From: Actinopolymorpha sp. NPDC004070 | GTDB taxonomy: Bacteria > Actinomycetota > Actinomycetes > Propionibacteriales > Actinopolymorphaceae | NCBI RefSeq assembly: GCF_040610475.1 | Contig: NZ_JBEXMJ010000022.1 | Span: 1-64,000, forward strand | Reading direction: 5' to 3' | DNA length: 64,000 nt | Shown: in pieces, positions 51,430 through 59,560 of the stretch | Layout: every line of letters starts with the position of its first letter | Numbering within the stretch: the first letter of the stretch is position 1 | Position numbers and translations under genes: made by a program | The notes under the pieces: generated by a model | What the model saw: only the letters and a program-made list of their open reading frames with translations | What the model was told of the DNA's origin: nothing | Database searches by the model: none

Positions 51430-52200
51430 ATGCGGGGTGACGAGGGGCTACGCGGCGCGACGCACCACCAGGCGCTGGCACGTGGCCTGGAGGTGCTCCG
51501 CGTCCTGGTGGACGAGGGCGGTCCGATGACCGGCACGGAGATCGCCCGCAGGGTGGGTCTGCACCAGAGCTCGACCTCGCGCATCCTGTCCACGCTGACC
51601 GAGGTCGGCTACGTACGCAGAACCGCACGAGGCTTCACCCCCGACTTCGGCGTGCTGTCGCTCGCCTCGGCGACGTCGCAGTTCCCGCTGATCCGCAGGC
51701 CGCGTGCGGCGATGAGGAGGATCGCGGCCACCTGCGGCGGGCTGAGCCCCACGTTGGCCATGCTGTGGCGCAACCAGATGATCTACTTCCTGCGTACGTC
51801 CGAACGCGGGGAGACGATCGACTTCTGGTGGTCGGACTTCCCGATCCACCTGTCCGCGCCGGGCCTGCGGCTGTTGCTGGACCTGCCTCGTGAGCAGGCG
51901 GTGGAGATTCTGCGCGGGTCGCGCCAGCGGTTCGGGTGGGGTGGGCAGCCCGGCGTCGTACCCGAGACCGAGGAGGCGGTGCTCGACCTGGCCGCCGGGA
52001 ATCTCTCCCACGATGTGATCGTGTTGCGGGGATGGAACCGGCCGGGAGAAACCGGCGCGGCGATACCGGTGGAGGTCGAGGAGGACCACCCGGTCGCACT
52101 CGCGCTGACCGGCCCGTCCGACGTCGCCGACGTCCCCACGCTGCAGCTGTGGTTGCACGATGCCCGCCGGTCGGTCGAGGCCGTGCTGCGTCAACCGTGA
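51430..52200 (+). CDS. IclR-family transcriptional regulator
   Basis: A 256-residue regulator. The winged helix at about 12-75 (ALARGLEVLRVLVDEGGPMTGTEIARRVGLHQSSTSRILSTLTEVGYV) and a C-terminal effector domain from about 85 are typical of IclR. These repress or activate catabolic operons in response to small acids or sugars. ATG at 51430 has AGGG about eight bases upstream; the frame also opens at 51400. It lies 51 bases after the FAD oxidoreductase gene on the same strand and probably regulates the binding-protein/oxidoreductase operon. Confidence 0.87.
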   Translation: MRGDEGLRGATHHQALARGLEVLRVLVDEGGPMTGTEIARRVGLHQSSTSRILSTLTEVGYVRRTARGFTPDFGVLSLASATSQFPLIRRPRAAMRRIAATCGGLSPTLAMLWRNQMIYFLRTSERGETIDFWWSDFPIHLSAPGLRLLLDLPREQAVEILRGSRQRFGWGGQPGVVPETEEAVLDLAAGNLSHDVIVLRGWNRPGETGAAIPVEVEEDHPVALALTGPSDVADVPTLQLWLHDARRSVEAVLRQP

Positions 52201-52274
52201 GTTGATTGTGGCCGCCTGGCCGACGGCCGACCAGGGCGCCGGGGCCGCTCGGCGTGGGTCGTTAGGATCGGCGG

Positions 52275-53939
52275 GTGCCCAGAAGCCAGCACCCTCGTGC
52301 CCGCGTGGGCCTGGTGGAAGAACTCGTGGTGTGGGCGGCGGCCCTGGTTGGGATCGTGATCCGCGTCGGGTTGTGGTGGCAGGGTCGCGCGTTCTGGCGC
52401 GACGAGCTGGCACTGGTGCAGAGCCTGGACACCTACCCCCTGGCGAAGTTGCTCGGCCCGCTGTCCGACACCCAGTCGGCGCCGCAGGGCTGGCTGCTGC
52501 TCGAGCGGCTGGTGACCACTGCGTTCGGCACCGGTGAGCGTGCGTATCGCGTAGTCCCTCTGCTGGCCGGCTGCGCGACGCTGGTCCTGGTGGCACTGCT
52601 GGCGAGGAAGTTCGTCCGGCGTACGTGGACCGCGGCGATCCCGGTGCTCGCGCTGGCTACGTTGCCGCAGTTGGTCTTCTACTCCGCCCAGGCCAAGCAG
52701 TACACGACGGACATGCTGCTGGTCACCGCGCTGCTGCTGCTCGCGGTCGGCATGCTTCGGCCGACGCGTGGACCGGACGGGGAACCGGACGGCGGACCGT
52801 CCCGGCGGCGAGAGCTCGCCTGGTACGTGCTGATCGCCGTCGGTCCGTGGTTCTCCAACGGCCTCACCCTGGCGGCGCCGTTGATCGCGGTCTGGGTCGG
52901 GTTCGTCCAGTGGCGCAGGGGAGAGCGGTCGCTCGCGGGACTGGTGGCCCGGCTGGCTGTGCCGGGGGTCTCGGTGTTGCTGGCCGCTCTGTGGGCTCGC
53001 CACCTCACCTCGCTCGCGCCCGACTTCGAGCTCTACTGGATGCCGTTCATGCGCACCGGTGACGGCGGACGCTTCTGGCACTGGACGCGGTTCGTCTGGG
53101 AGGACTTCGGCATCCGGGAGCTGGGCTTCGACCGGCCCTGGGCGCTGGTCCTGTTCGTCGTTCCGGCCGTCGGCCTGGTCGTGGCGTGCCTTCGACGGTG
53201 GTCGCGAAGCGCCGCGCCGCTCCTCCTGGTCCCGCTGGTGGTGGCGTACGGGTTCGCGCTCGTCGGGATGTATCCGTTCGGTCGACGTCTCGTGTTGTTC
53301 TGCGTACCCGGCGTGCTCGTCCTGGTCTCTGTCGCGGCGGACGGGCTCGTCAGCCTCGTCAGGAGAGTCGCGCCGTCCTGGACGGCCCAGGTCGCGGGGC
53401 TGGCCGGCGTTCTCGCCCTCGGGTCGGTCGCGTGGACCACACCGGTGAGTCTCGACCAGGCCCTGCGCTACCAGTACGGCGTGGACGACTACCGCGTGGC
53501 GTTGCAGTTCGTGAAGTCGCGGTGGAAGCCGGGCGACGTGCTCGTCGTGGGCAACGGTGACCGGGTGGCCTTCCGGGTCTACGGGCGGCGGCTCGGCCTA
53601 CCGGCGGACCGTGCGTACCGCGCGCTGCGGGTCCACGACGAGACCAGGCGGATCGGCTGCCCGCTTCCCCGAGCCCTCACCTCGGCCGACCGGATCTGGT
53701 TGCTGACCGGTGACCGGGTGTCGATCTATGAGGAAGAACGCAGCAGGTACACGGTGATCGCGCCGTTCCTGGACCGCTATCGCCGGGTCTACTTCGCCGA
53801 CAAGGGCCACGTGACCATCCAGGTGCTGCTCCCCGGAGCAGCCGCAACGGTCGACCCCCCGCGGGCACGGTGTCTGGGGTTCGCTCCCGTCGGACCGGCT
53901 GGTACGCCGGCTCGCCCGCCCGCGCTCCCGGTCGAGTGA
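52275..53939 (+). CDS. GT-C-type membrane glycosyltransferase (GT39/ArnT-like)
   Basis: A 554-residue protein with about ten hydrophobic segments and a short C-terminal soluble part. GRAFWRDELALVQSL in the first external loop carries the acidic pair used by GT-C enzymes, which transfer sugars from polyprenyl-phosphate donors at the outer membrane face. The second half (LPADRAYRALRVHDETRRIGC onward) is the extracytoplasmic domain. GTG at 52275 follows AGGA at seven bases. A membrane acyltransferase gene converges on it, so both may modify an envelope glycan or lipid. Acceptor and sugar are unknown. Confidence 0.8.
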   Translation: MPRSQHPRARVGLVEELVVWAAALVGIVIRVGLWWQGRAFWRDELALVQSLDTYPLAKLLGPLSDTQSAPQGWLLLERLVTTAFGTGERAYRVVPLLAGCATLVLVALLARKFVRRTWTAAIPVLALATLPQLVFYSAQAKQYTTDMLLVTALLLLAVGMLRPTRGPDGEPDGGPSRRRELAWYVLIAVGPWFSNGLTLAAPLIAVWVGFVQWRRGERSLAGLVARLAVPGVSVLLAALWARHLTSLAPDFELYWMPFMRTGDGGRFWHWTRFVWEDFGIRELGFDRPWALVLFVVPAVGLVVACLRRWSRSAAPLLLVPLVVAYGFALVGMYPFGRRLVLFCVPGVLVLVSVAADGLVSLVRRVAPSWTAQVAGLAGVLALGSVAWTTPVSLDQALRYQYGVDDYRVALQFVKSRWKPGDVLVVGNGDRVAFRVYGRRLGLPADRAYRALRVHDETRRIGCPLPRALTSADRIWLLTGDRVSIYEEERSRYTVIAPFLDRYRRVYFADKGHVTIQVLLPGAAATVDPPRARCLGFAPVGPAGTPARPPALPVE

Positions 53940-53963
53940 GGGCGTCGGGGACGAGCGGACGGC

Positions 53964-55118
53964 TCAGACGAGCCTGCGGGCGTACGGGATGCGCAGCAGC
54001 AGCCACGCCGTCGCCGCGCACACCGCGAGGACCGCGACGATACCGGCCGAGTGGTAACCGATGCTGGACCACGGTGAGCTGAACCTCGGCTGGTATTCCC
54101 GGATGAACGCGATCGGGATCGGGTGCATGAGGTAGATCCCGAGGGTGAGGTCGGCCAGCCGCTGGCCTACAGGTCGCTTCTTCGGCTTGTCGGCCGCTGC
54201 GGCGCCCTCGCGCGCGGTGGTCTCGACGGCTTCGCCGTCGCCGAAGACGGCCCGCATGAGGAAGACCGCCGCGATCGCCATGATCATCGGTCCCAGCAGG
54301 TGGTGGTGGTACAGCATCAGGCCGTACCGGTTGCCGTACGCCATGTGCATCACCCAGTTGCCCATGGCGTTCACCAGCATGGTGACGACGAACGTCGTCC
54401 CGGCGATCCAGCCGACACGTCGGCGGCTGGCCGGCATGGGCATCGTCAGCAGGACGTACCCCAGCAGGTAGTAACCGATCCAGGGCAGGAAGTAACTGAA
54501 CGCGTTCGGTTCCAGGGGCAGGCCGTTCAGAACCCTGTGCAGCTTGTCGAAGAACGTCATGGCCATGATGAGCACCGTGCCGGTGACGAGATACCTGCGC
54601 GGGGCTGCGTTGACGAAGATCCGGAGGTACGGCGTGATCAGGTAGAGGCCGATGATCACGAACAGGAAGTACAGATGGTAGTACGGCCGGCCGAGCAGCA
54701 TGAGCTTGGAGAAGTCCGTCCAGACCAGCTCCACGTCGGTCATCCAGCGACCGAACCAGATGTAGAAGACCGACCAGGCGACGAGGGGGATCGCGAGCCT
54801 GGACGCGCGCCGGGCGTAGAAGTCACGCAGCGACTGGTTGCGTCCGGCCTGCAGGAGCACAGCACCCGAGGCCATCACGAAGAGCGGAACACTGAACCGG
54901 CTGGTGGCGGCGACGAGGTTGCCGAAGTGCCACTCGCGGTCGGAGACCTTTCCCCACTCCCACACCAGGTGGGTGCAGACGTGGCCGGAGACCACCGCGA
55001 TCGCGGCCGCGACGCGCACCCACGACAGCCAGGGGACGTAGCGGCGGGCGGGTCGGTTCGTAGTCGTCGTGTCAGGTGCGGCCACGACTTCGGCCGACGC
55101 TGCGACAGATGACGACAT
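53964..55118 (-). CDS. Acyltransferase 3 (AT3) family membrane protein
   Basis: A 384-residue protein with about ten membrane segments. SWVRVAAAIAVVSGHVCTHL gives the conserved catalytic His of the AT3/OatA family, and FSVPLFVMASGAVLL follows as usual. These enzymes O-acylate sugars of peptidoglycan, polysaccharide or antibiotics using acyl-CoA. A cytoplasmic loop before the last segments is rich in K and P (KPKKRP). GAGGGGG lies six bases before ATG 55118. It converges on the GT-C glycosyltransferase gene with a 24-base gap. Confidence 0.85.
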   Translation of the reverse strand: MSSSVAASAEVVAAPDTTTTNRPARRYVPWLSWVRVAAAIAVVSGHVCTHLVWEWGKVSDREWHFGNLVAATSRFSVPLFVMASGAVLLQAGRNQSLRDFYARRASRLAIPLVAWSVFYIWFGRWMTDVELVWTDFSKLMLLGRPYYHLYFLFVIIGLYLITPYLRIFVNAAPRRYLVTGTVLIMAMTFFDKLHRVLNGLPLEPNAFSYFLPWIGYYLLGYVLLTMPMPASRRRVGWIAGTTFVVTMLVNAMGNWVMHMAYGNRYGLMLYHHHLLGPMIMAIAAVFLMRAVFGDGEAVETTAREGAAAADKPKKRPVGQRLADLTLGIYLMHPIPIAFIREYQPRFSSPWSSIGYHSAGIVAVLAVCAATAWLLLRIPYARRLV

Positions 55119-55320
55119 CAGGTGCCCCCTCGAGGTGATGCGGTCCAGGCAGGACACTGCTCACTGCGTCGCCGGCTCGCGAAGACATACCACCAACACG
55201 GGGCCGCCCCCATGCCTACCCGGTCGACGGATGCCGAAGAATACCAATGGCCACCACACCGCGACGGTCGGCGGTGACCGAGGAGGCCGCCTGCTTCGTC
55301 CCGCCACGGAAGGGAAGTTC

Positions 55321-56088
55321 ATGCGCCGATTCGACGGGCGAGTAGCGATGGTGACCGGTGGTGGTCACGGGATCGGTCGTGCGTCCGTACGCAGGCTGGC
55401 ATCCGAAGGCGCGTCCGTGACGGTGGCGGACATCGACCTGGCGGCGGCACAACTGGTCGCCGAGGAGATCAGGAAGGCCGGCGGCGCGGCGGTCGCCGTC
55501 GGGTGTGACGTGCGGGATCGCTCCTCCGTCGAGACCGCCGTAGCCCGCGCCGTGGACGAGTTCGGCCGGCTGGACGTGCTCGTCAACACCGCGGGAGGAG
55601 GCGGAAGGCACCCTGAGTTCGCGGACACCGGCGACGAGGTCTGGGAGGACCTGATCGACCTGAATCTCGTCGGTGTCGTCCGCTGCATCCGCGCGGCGTT
55701 GCCACATCTGCGGGCTGCGCCCGGAGGCGGCAGCGTGGTCACCATCGGATCGGTCAACGGCATGGCGACGTTCGGCGGCGAGCCGTACTCGGCCGCCAAG
55801 TCGGGCCTGCAGATCCTGACCGCGAACCTCGCCGCGAAGTACGGTCCGCAGGGCGTCCGCTTCAACCTCGTAGCGCCCGGAACGATCAGAACCCGGGTGT
55901 GGGACGACCAGGCTGACTCACTCGCCCGGCTGGCTCGGCTCTACCCGCTGGGCCGGGTGGGCGAGCCGGACGACGTAGCTGCCGCCGTCGCGTTCCTCGC
56001 CTCGGAGGACGCTGCGTGGATCACAGGTGTCGTACTCCCCGTCGACGGCGGCATTCTCTCCGTCGGGCCCGCTCGAATTCAGTCGTGA
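55321..56088 (+). CDS. Short-chain dehydrogenase/reductase (classical SDR)
   Basis: A 255-residue oxidoreductase. VTGGGHGIGRA is the cofactor loop, DVLVNTAGG the N-A-G strand, SVVTIGSVNG the catalytic Ser and YSAAKSGL the Tyr-x3-Lys. The ADIDL acidic residue after strand 2 suggests NAD(H) preference. The PVDGG ending is typical of tetrameric sugar-alcohol or hydroxyacid dehydrogenases. AAGGGAA lies seven bases before the ATG. It converges with the L,D-transpeptidase gene (15-base gap). The 202-base gap upstream separates it from the divergent acyltransferase gene. Confidence 0.88.
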   Translation: MRRFDGRVAMVTGGGHGIGRASVRRLASEGASVTVADIDLAAAQLVAEEIRKAGGAAVAVGCDVRDRSSVETAVARAVDEFGRLDVLVNTAGGGGRHPEFADTGDEVWEDLIDLNLVGVVRCIRAALPHLRAAPGGGSVVTIGSVNGMATFGGEPYSAAKSGLQILTANLAAKYGPQGVRFNLVAPGTIRTRVWDDQADSLARLARLYPLGRVGEPDDVAAAVAFLASEDAAWITGVVLPVDGGILSVGPARIQS

Positions 56089-56103
56089 CGTGGCAGTGAC
56101 TCG

Positions 56104-57084
56104 TCAGGACCAGTAGACGACGACCTTGTCGCCGACCCTGGCCTCGCTGAACAGTTGGGCGAGTGCGTTCCAGTTGCGGACGTTCACGCACCCGTGGGAG
56201 CAGCCGTTGTAGCCGCGGGCGGCGAAGTCGGAGGAGTAGTGGACCGCCTCGTCGCCGCTGAAGAACATCGCGAACGGCATGGCGCTGTCGTACCAGTTGG
56301 AGTAGCCGTGCCGCACCTTCGCCCGGATCTGGAACGTGCCCTCCCGGGTCGGTGAGGACGGGCAGCCGAAGCGTACGTCCATCGTCAACCGGACGTTGCC
56401 GTCGACGACCCACCGCAGGCTCCGGGTGGACTTGTCGATGCAGACCGTCCGGCCGGTGGTGCAGCGCGGGTCGAGAGGGCCGGTGCGCGGCTTGGGCTTC
56501 GGCGGATACAGCTCGTCGTGGGTCGGGGTCCGGGTGGCCTCGCGCAGGCTGTGCCAGGTGGCGCTGTCGACGTAGCCCAGCGGCTCCAGGCCGTGCTTGC
56601 CCTGGTAGCCGTAGACCGCCTTGCGGGTGGAAGTGCCGAAGTAGCCGTCGATCCACGCGGTGGACAGCCAGTCGAGCTGGTGCAGGCGGGCTTCGAGCTC
56701 GCGGACCTGGTCGGAGCGGGCGCCGACGTTCATCAGCGCCTTGGGCTTGGGCTCCGGCTTGGGGGAGGGCTTCGCCGTCGCGGTGGGGGTGGGTGTCGGC
56801 GTCGGTGCCGCCTTCGGGGTCCGGCTCGGGAGCGGCTTCGGGCGGGGTGCGCGAGGGGCGGGCGTCGTGGGAGTCGCCTTGCCAGGCGTCTTCTCGCCGG
56901 CCGACGGCGTGGGTGTCGGCCGTGCCGGGTCGGCGGCCGGACGATGCGACCGGGCGGACGCGTCGGTGATGGCCGTCGACTTGTGTGCGAACGGCGGGAG
57001 GCCGGCGCCGTACGCGACACCGCCGAGTGCGGCGACCGCGAGAACGACGGCGGCGATCACCGCTGCGAGACGACGATTGCGCAT
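56104..57084 (-). CDS. Secreted L,D-transpeptidase (YkuD) with peptidoglycan-binding domain
   Basis: A 326-residue exported protein. Residues 6-27 form a signal or anchor, about 45-115 a P/T/K-rich linker, and about 117-185 a peptidoglycan-binding domain (SDQVRELEARLHQLDWL, GYFGTSTRKAVYGYQ). The YkuD domain follows, with HYSSDFAARGYNGCSHGCVNV giving the His and catalytic Cys. It would form 3-3 cross-links in peptidoglycan or attach proteins to it. ATG at 57084 is preceded by a run of G residues ten bases long or less that serves as ribosome-binding site. With the NlpC/P60 protein it is one of two secreted wall enzymes built on the same K/T/P-linker plan. Confidence 0.88.
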   Translation of the reverse strand: MRNRRLAAVIAAVVLAVAALGGVAYGAGLPPFAHKSTAITDASARSHRPAADPARPTPTPSAGEKTPGKATPTTPAPRAPRPKPLPSRTPKAAPTPTPTPTATAKPSPKPEPKPKALMNVGARSDQVRELEARLHQLDWLSTAWIDGYFGTSTRKAVYGYQGKHGLEPLGYVDSATWHSLREATRTPTHDELYPPKPKPRTGPLDPRCTTGRTVCIDKSTRSLRWVVDGNVRLTMDVRFGCPSSPTREGTFQIRAKVRHGYSNWYDSAMPFAMFFSGDEAVHYSSDFAARGYNGCSHGCVNVRNWNALAQLFSEARVGDKVVVYWS

Positions 57085-57339
57085 CGGACCCCCCGGGGGT
57101 TAGGCGACTGTTCTGGGCGACAACGACCAAGGATGTCCTGAAGACCAGGAAGGTTGCACGCCATTGCCGCGAGTGCGGTCACGATCCGGTCACACGGTCA
57201 AGAACTGTGGCCGGGAACGGACGTGGCCCCTCGATCGCCCGCACCGGCAATTCGGTTGACGTCCGGGGTCGCCGCTTGCTGCACTTCCGGCACCACGACC
57301 ACTCGGCACGGCCATCGGCCGGCGACCAGGGAGAGCGAC
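57085..57339. other. Divergent leader region between L,D-transpeptidase and ribosomal-protection genes
   Basis: About 255 bases with no gene, the first part of a 316-base gap. TTGACG at 57256-57261 on the plus strand resembles a -35 box, but no matching -10 is clear. It must carry the promoters of both divergent genes and the 5' leader of the GTPase gene. Confidence 0.4.
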
Positions 57340-57450
57340 ATGCGTGCGGCGTTCGTGTCACCTCAGGAGGCAACTGTCGCCTATCCGAAGGGCATGACGC
57401 GTGGCGCGGACGTTGAACCTTGGGATCGTGGCCCATGTCGATGCGGGTAA
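57340..57450 (+). CDS. Possible 36-codon leader peptide overlapping the ribosomal-protection gene start
   Basis: ATG at 57340 has a good ribosome-binding site (GGGAGAG, four to five bases away) and runs MRAAFVSPQEATVAYPKG to a TAA at 57448-57450, ending PCRCG. It covers the Shine-Dalgarno sequence and GTG start (57401) of the GTPase gene in a different frame. Ribosome-targeting resistance genes are often controlled by such short leaders. Translation of this one is inferred only from its start signals. Confidence 0.4.
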   Translation: MRAAFVSPQEATVAYPKGMTRGADVEPWDRGPCRCG

Positions 57451-59359
57451 GACGAGTCTGACGGAGCGGTTGCTCCACCTGGCGGGGGTGATCGCGCAGG
57501 TGGGGAGTGTGGACGCGGGGAGTACGCAGACCGACACGTTGGAGTTGGAGCGCCGTCGGGGGATCACGATCCGGTCGGCGGTGGTGTCGTTCGTGCTGGA
57601 CGGTGTGACGGTGAATTTGATCGACACGCCGGGGCATCCGGATTTCATCGCCGAGGTGGAGCGGGTGCTGGGGGTGCTGGATGGTGCGGTGCTGGTGGTG
57701 TCGGCGGTGGAGGGTGTGCAGGCGCAGACCCGGGTGCTGATGCGGACGTTGCGGCGGCTGGGTATCCCCACGCTGGTTTTCGTCAACAAGATCGACCGCG
57801 GTGGCGCCGACGCCGAGCGGGTGTTCGCCGAGATCGTGGAGAAGTTGACGTCCGCGGTGGTGGCGATGGGCCGAGCGTACGACGAGGGAACCCGGCAGGC
57901 GGGGTTCGTGCCCTACGCACCGGACGACGAGCTGTTCACCTCCGCGGCCGCGGAAATGCTGGCCGACTCCGACGAGGAGTTCCTGGCCGCCTACGTCGAC
58001 GGTAGGGCAGAGGTGCTCACCGGTACGCGTCTCCGGGAAGAGCTCGCCGCCAGGACCACCCGGGCGGTGGCGCATCCGGTGTTCTTCGGTTCGGCGATCA
58101 CCGGCGCGGGGGTGGCGGAGTTGGTGGCCGGCATCACCGGGCTGCTGCCCGCGAAGGAGCCGGAGAGTGACGGACCCGCGTCCGGGACGGTGTTCAAGGT
58201 CGAACGTGGCCCGGCCGGGGAGAAGGTGGCCTACCTGCGCCTCTTCGCGGGAACGCTGCGGGCGCGGGAGCGGGTGCGTTTCGACCGGAGTGAGGGCGAC
58301 GGCGAGAAGGTGACCGGGCTGCGGGTGTTCGAGCGCGGCGGGGTGGCACAGCGTCCGGCCGTGGTGGGCGGGCAGATCGCGAAGGTGTGGGGACTGACCG
58401 GCGTACGCATCGGCGACACCCTCGGCGCGGCGGGAACGAACCTGGGACACCAGTTCGCGCCGCCGACGTTGGAGACGGTGGTGGTTCCGGTCCGTGCGGG
58501 TGACAAGGGCCGGTTGCACGTGGCACTGACGCAGCTGACCGAACAGGACCCGCTGATCAACCTCCGCCAGGACGACGTTGCCCAGGAGATGTACGTCTCG
58601 TTGTACGGCGAGGTGCAGAAGGAGGTTGTCGAGGCCACCCTGGCACTGGAGTACGGCATCGACGTGACGTTCCGCGAGACGACCCCCATCTGCATCGAGC
58701 GGGTGCTCGGCAGCGGTGCGTCGTACGACCTGATGGGCGGTCCGGACAACCCGTTCGCGGCGACGGTCGGACTACGCGTCGAACCCGCCCCGGTGGGCGC
58801 CGGGATCGACTTCCGGCTGGAGGTCGAACGCGGCTCGCTCCTGCCCACCTTGCTGAAGGCGGTCGAGGAGACCGTGCCGCTCACGTTGCGGCAGGGGCTG
58901 CACGGCTGGGAGGTGCCCGACTGCAACGTCACGTTGACGCACTCCGGGTACTCCTCGGCGGTCAGCACCGCCGGCGACTTCCGCGGGTTGACACCGCTGG
59001 TCGTGATGGACGCGCTCAGGCAGGCGCGCACGGTCGTGTGCGAGCCGGTCCACCAGTTCCGGCTGGAGATTCCCGCCGACACGCTGGGATCGCTCCTGCC
59101 GGTGGTCTCCCGGCTGGGTGCCGTTCCGGAGGCACCGGTGACCAGGGGATCTGTCTGCGTGCTGGAGGGGCGGATCCGGGCGGCGGTGGTGCACGACCTG
59201 CAACGACAGCTGCCGGGACTGACCCACGGTGAGGGCGTGCTGGAGTTCGCGTTCGACAGCTACGAACCGGTCCACGGCCAGATCCCCTCTCGGCCACGGA
59301 CCGACCACAATCCGCTCGACCGGAAGGAGTATCTCCTTCACGTCGTACGCCGGATCTGA
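57401..59359 (+). CDS. TetM/OtrA-type ribosomal-protection GTPase
   Basis: A 652-residue EF-G-like translational GTPase. G1 is AHVDAGKTS (11-19), G2 RGITI, G3 DTPGH (75-79) and G4 NKID (129-132). Length and domain order (G domain, domain II, then domains III-V with VLGSGASYDLMGGPDNPFAATVGLRVEP) fit the Tet(M)/Tet(O)/OtrA group, which releases tetracycline-like drugs from the ribosome. Chromosomal homologues of untested resistance are common in actinomycetes, so function in drug resistance is likely but not certain. The GTG start follows GAAGGG at eight bases. A DHA2 efflux gene follows 200 bases downstream on the same strand. Confidence 0.87.
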   Translation: MARTLNLGIVAHVDAGKTSLTERLLHLAGVIAQVGSVDAGSTQTDTLELERRRGITIRSAVVSFVLDGVTVNLIDTPGHPDFIAEVERVLGVLDGAVLVVSAVEGVQAQTRVLMRTLRRLGIPTLVFVNKIDRGGADAERVFAEIVEKLTSAVVAMGRAYDEGTRQAGFVPYAPDDELFTSAAAEMLADSDEEFLAAYVDGRAEVLTGTRLREELAARTTRAVAHPVFFGSAITGAGVAELVAGITGLLPAKEPESDGPASGTVFKVERGPAGEKVAYLRLFAGTLRARERVRFDRSEGDGEKVTGLRVFERGGVAQRPAVVGGQIAKVWGLTGVRIGDTLGAAGTNLGHQFAPPTLETVVVPVRAGDKGRLHVALTQLTEQDPLINLRQDDVAQEMYVSLYGEVQKEVVEATLALEYGIDVTFRETTPICIERVLGSGASYDLMGGPDNPFAATVGLRVEPAPVGAGIDFRLEVERGSLLPTLLKAVEETVPLTLRQGLHGWEVPDCNVTLTHSGYSSAVSTAGDFRGLTPLVVMDALRQARTVVCEPVHQFRLEIPADTLGSLLPVVSRLGAVPEAPVTRGSVCVLEGRIRAAVVHDLQRQLPGLTHGEGVLEFAFDSYEPVHGQIPSRPRTDHNPLDRKEYLLHVVRRI

Positions 59360-59466
59360 CCCAGCGTCCGCGCGGCCTGACAGTAGGTAGTAGTAGTGCC
59401 GGTGCGGGTGGGCCGAGGCCCGGCCCGGAAGGGCCAACTCCATGGCACCACCCGGGTCGGCTTCTC

Positions 59467-59490
59467 TATGATGGTCAACTTCAGACCATC
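59467..59490 (+). promoter_or_regulatory. Candidate -10 box with overlapping operator before the efflux gene
   Basis: TATGAT at 59467-59472 resembles a -10 element. It overlaps an inverted repeat GATGGTC-AACTTCA-GACCATC (59470-59490) with perfect 7-bp arms. A repressor bound there would block transcription of the downstream efflux gene. No good -35 is visible and the regulator gene is not in this window. Confidence 0.5.
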
Positions 59491-59545
59491 GTCGCGAGCC
59501 GGGGCTGGAATGCGTCCGGCCACCGATGAGTTGTGGACGTTGCAG

Positions 59546-59560
59546 TGGTCTGATCGACCA
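59546..59560 (+). promoter_or_regulatory. Second TGGTC/GACCA inverted repeat at the efflux gene start
   Basis: TGGTC (59546-59550), TGATC spacer, GACCA (59556-59560). It shares the TGGTC/GACCA half-sites with the repeat at 59470 and overlaps the upstream candidate ATG of the efflux gene. Confidence 0.4.

Noticed and set aside
57085..57100. C/G-run palindrome before the L,D-transpeptidase start as a regulatory hairpin
   Set aside because: The arms are adjacent without room for a loop, and the run is explained as a G-rich ribosome-binding site.
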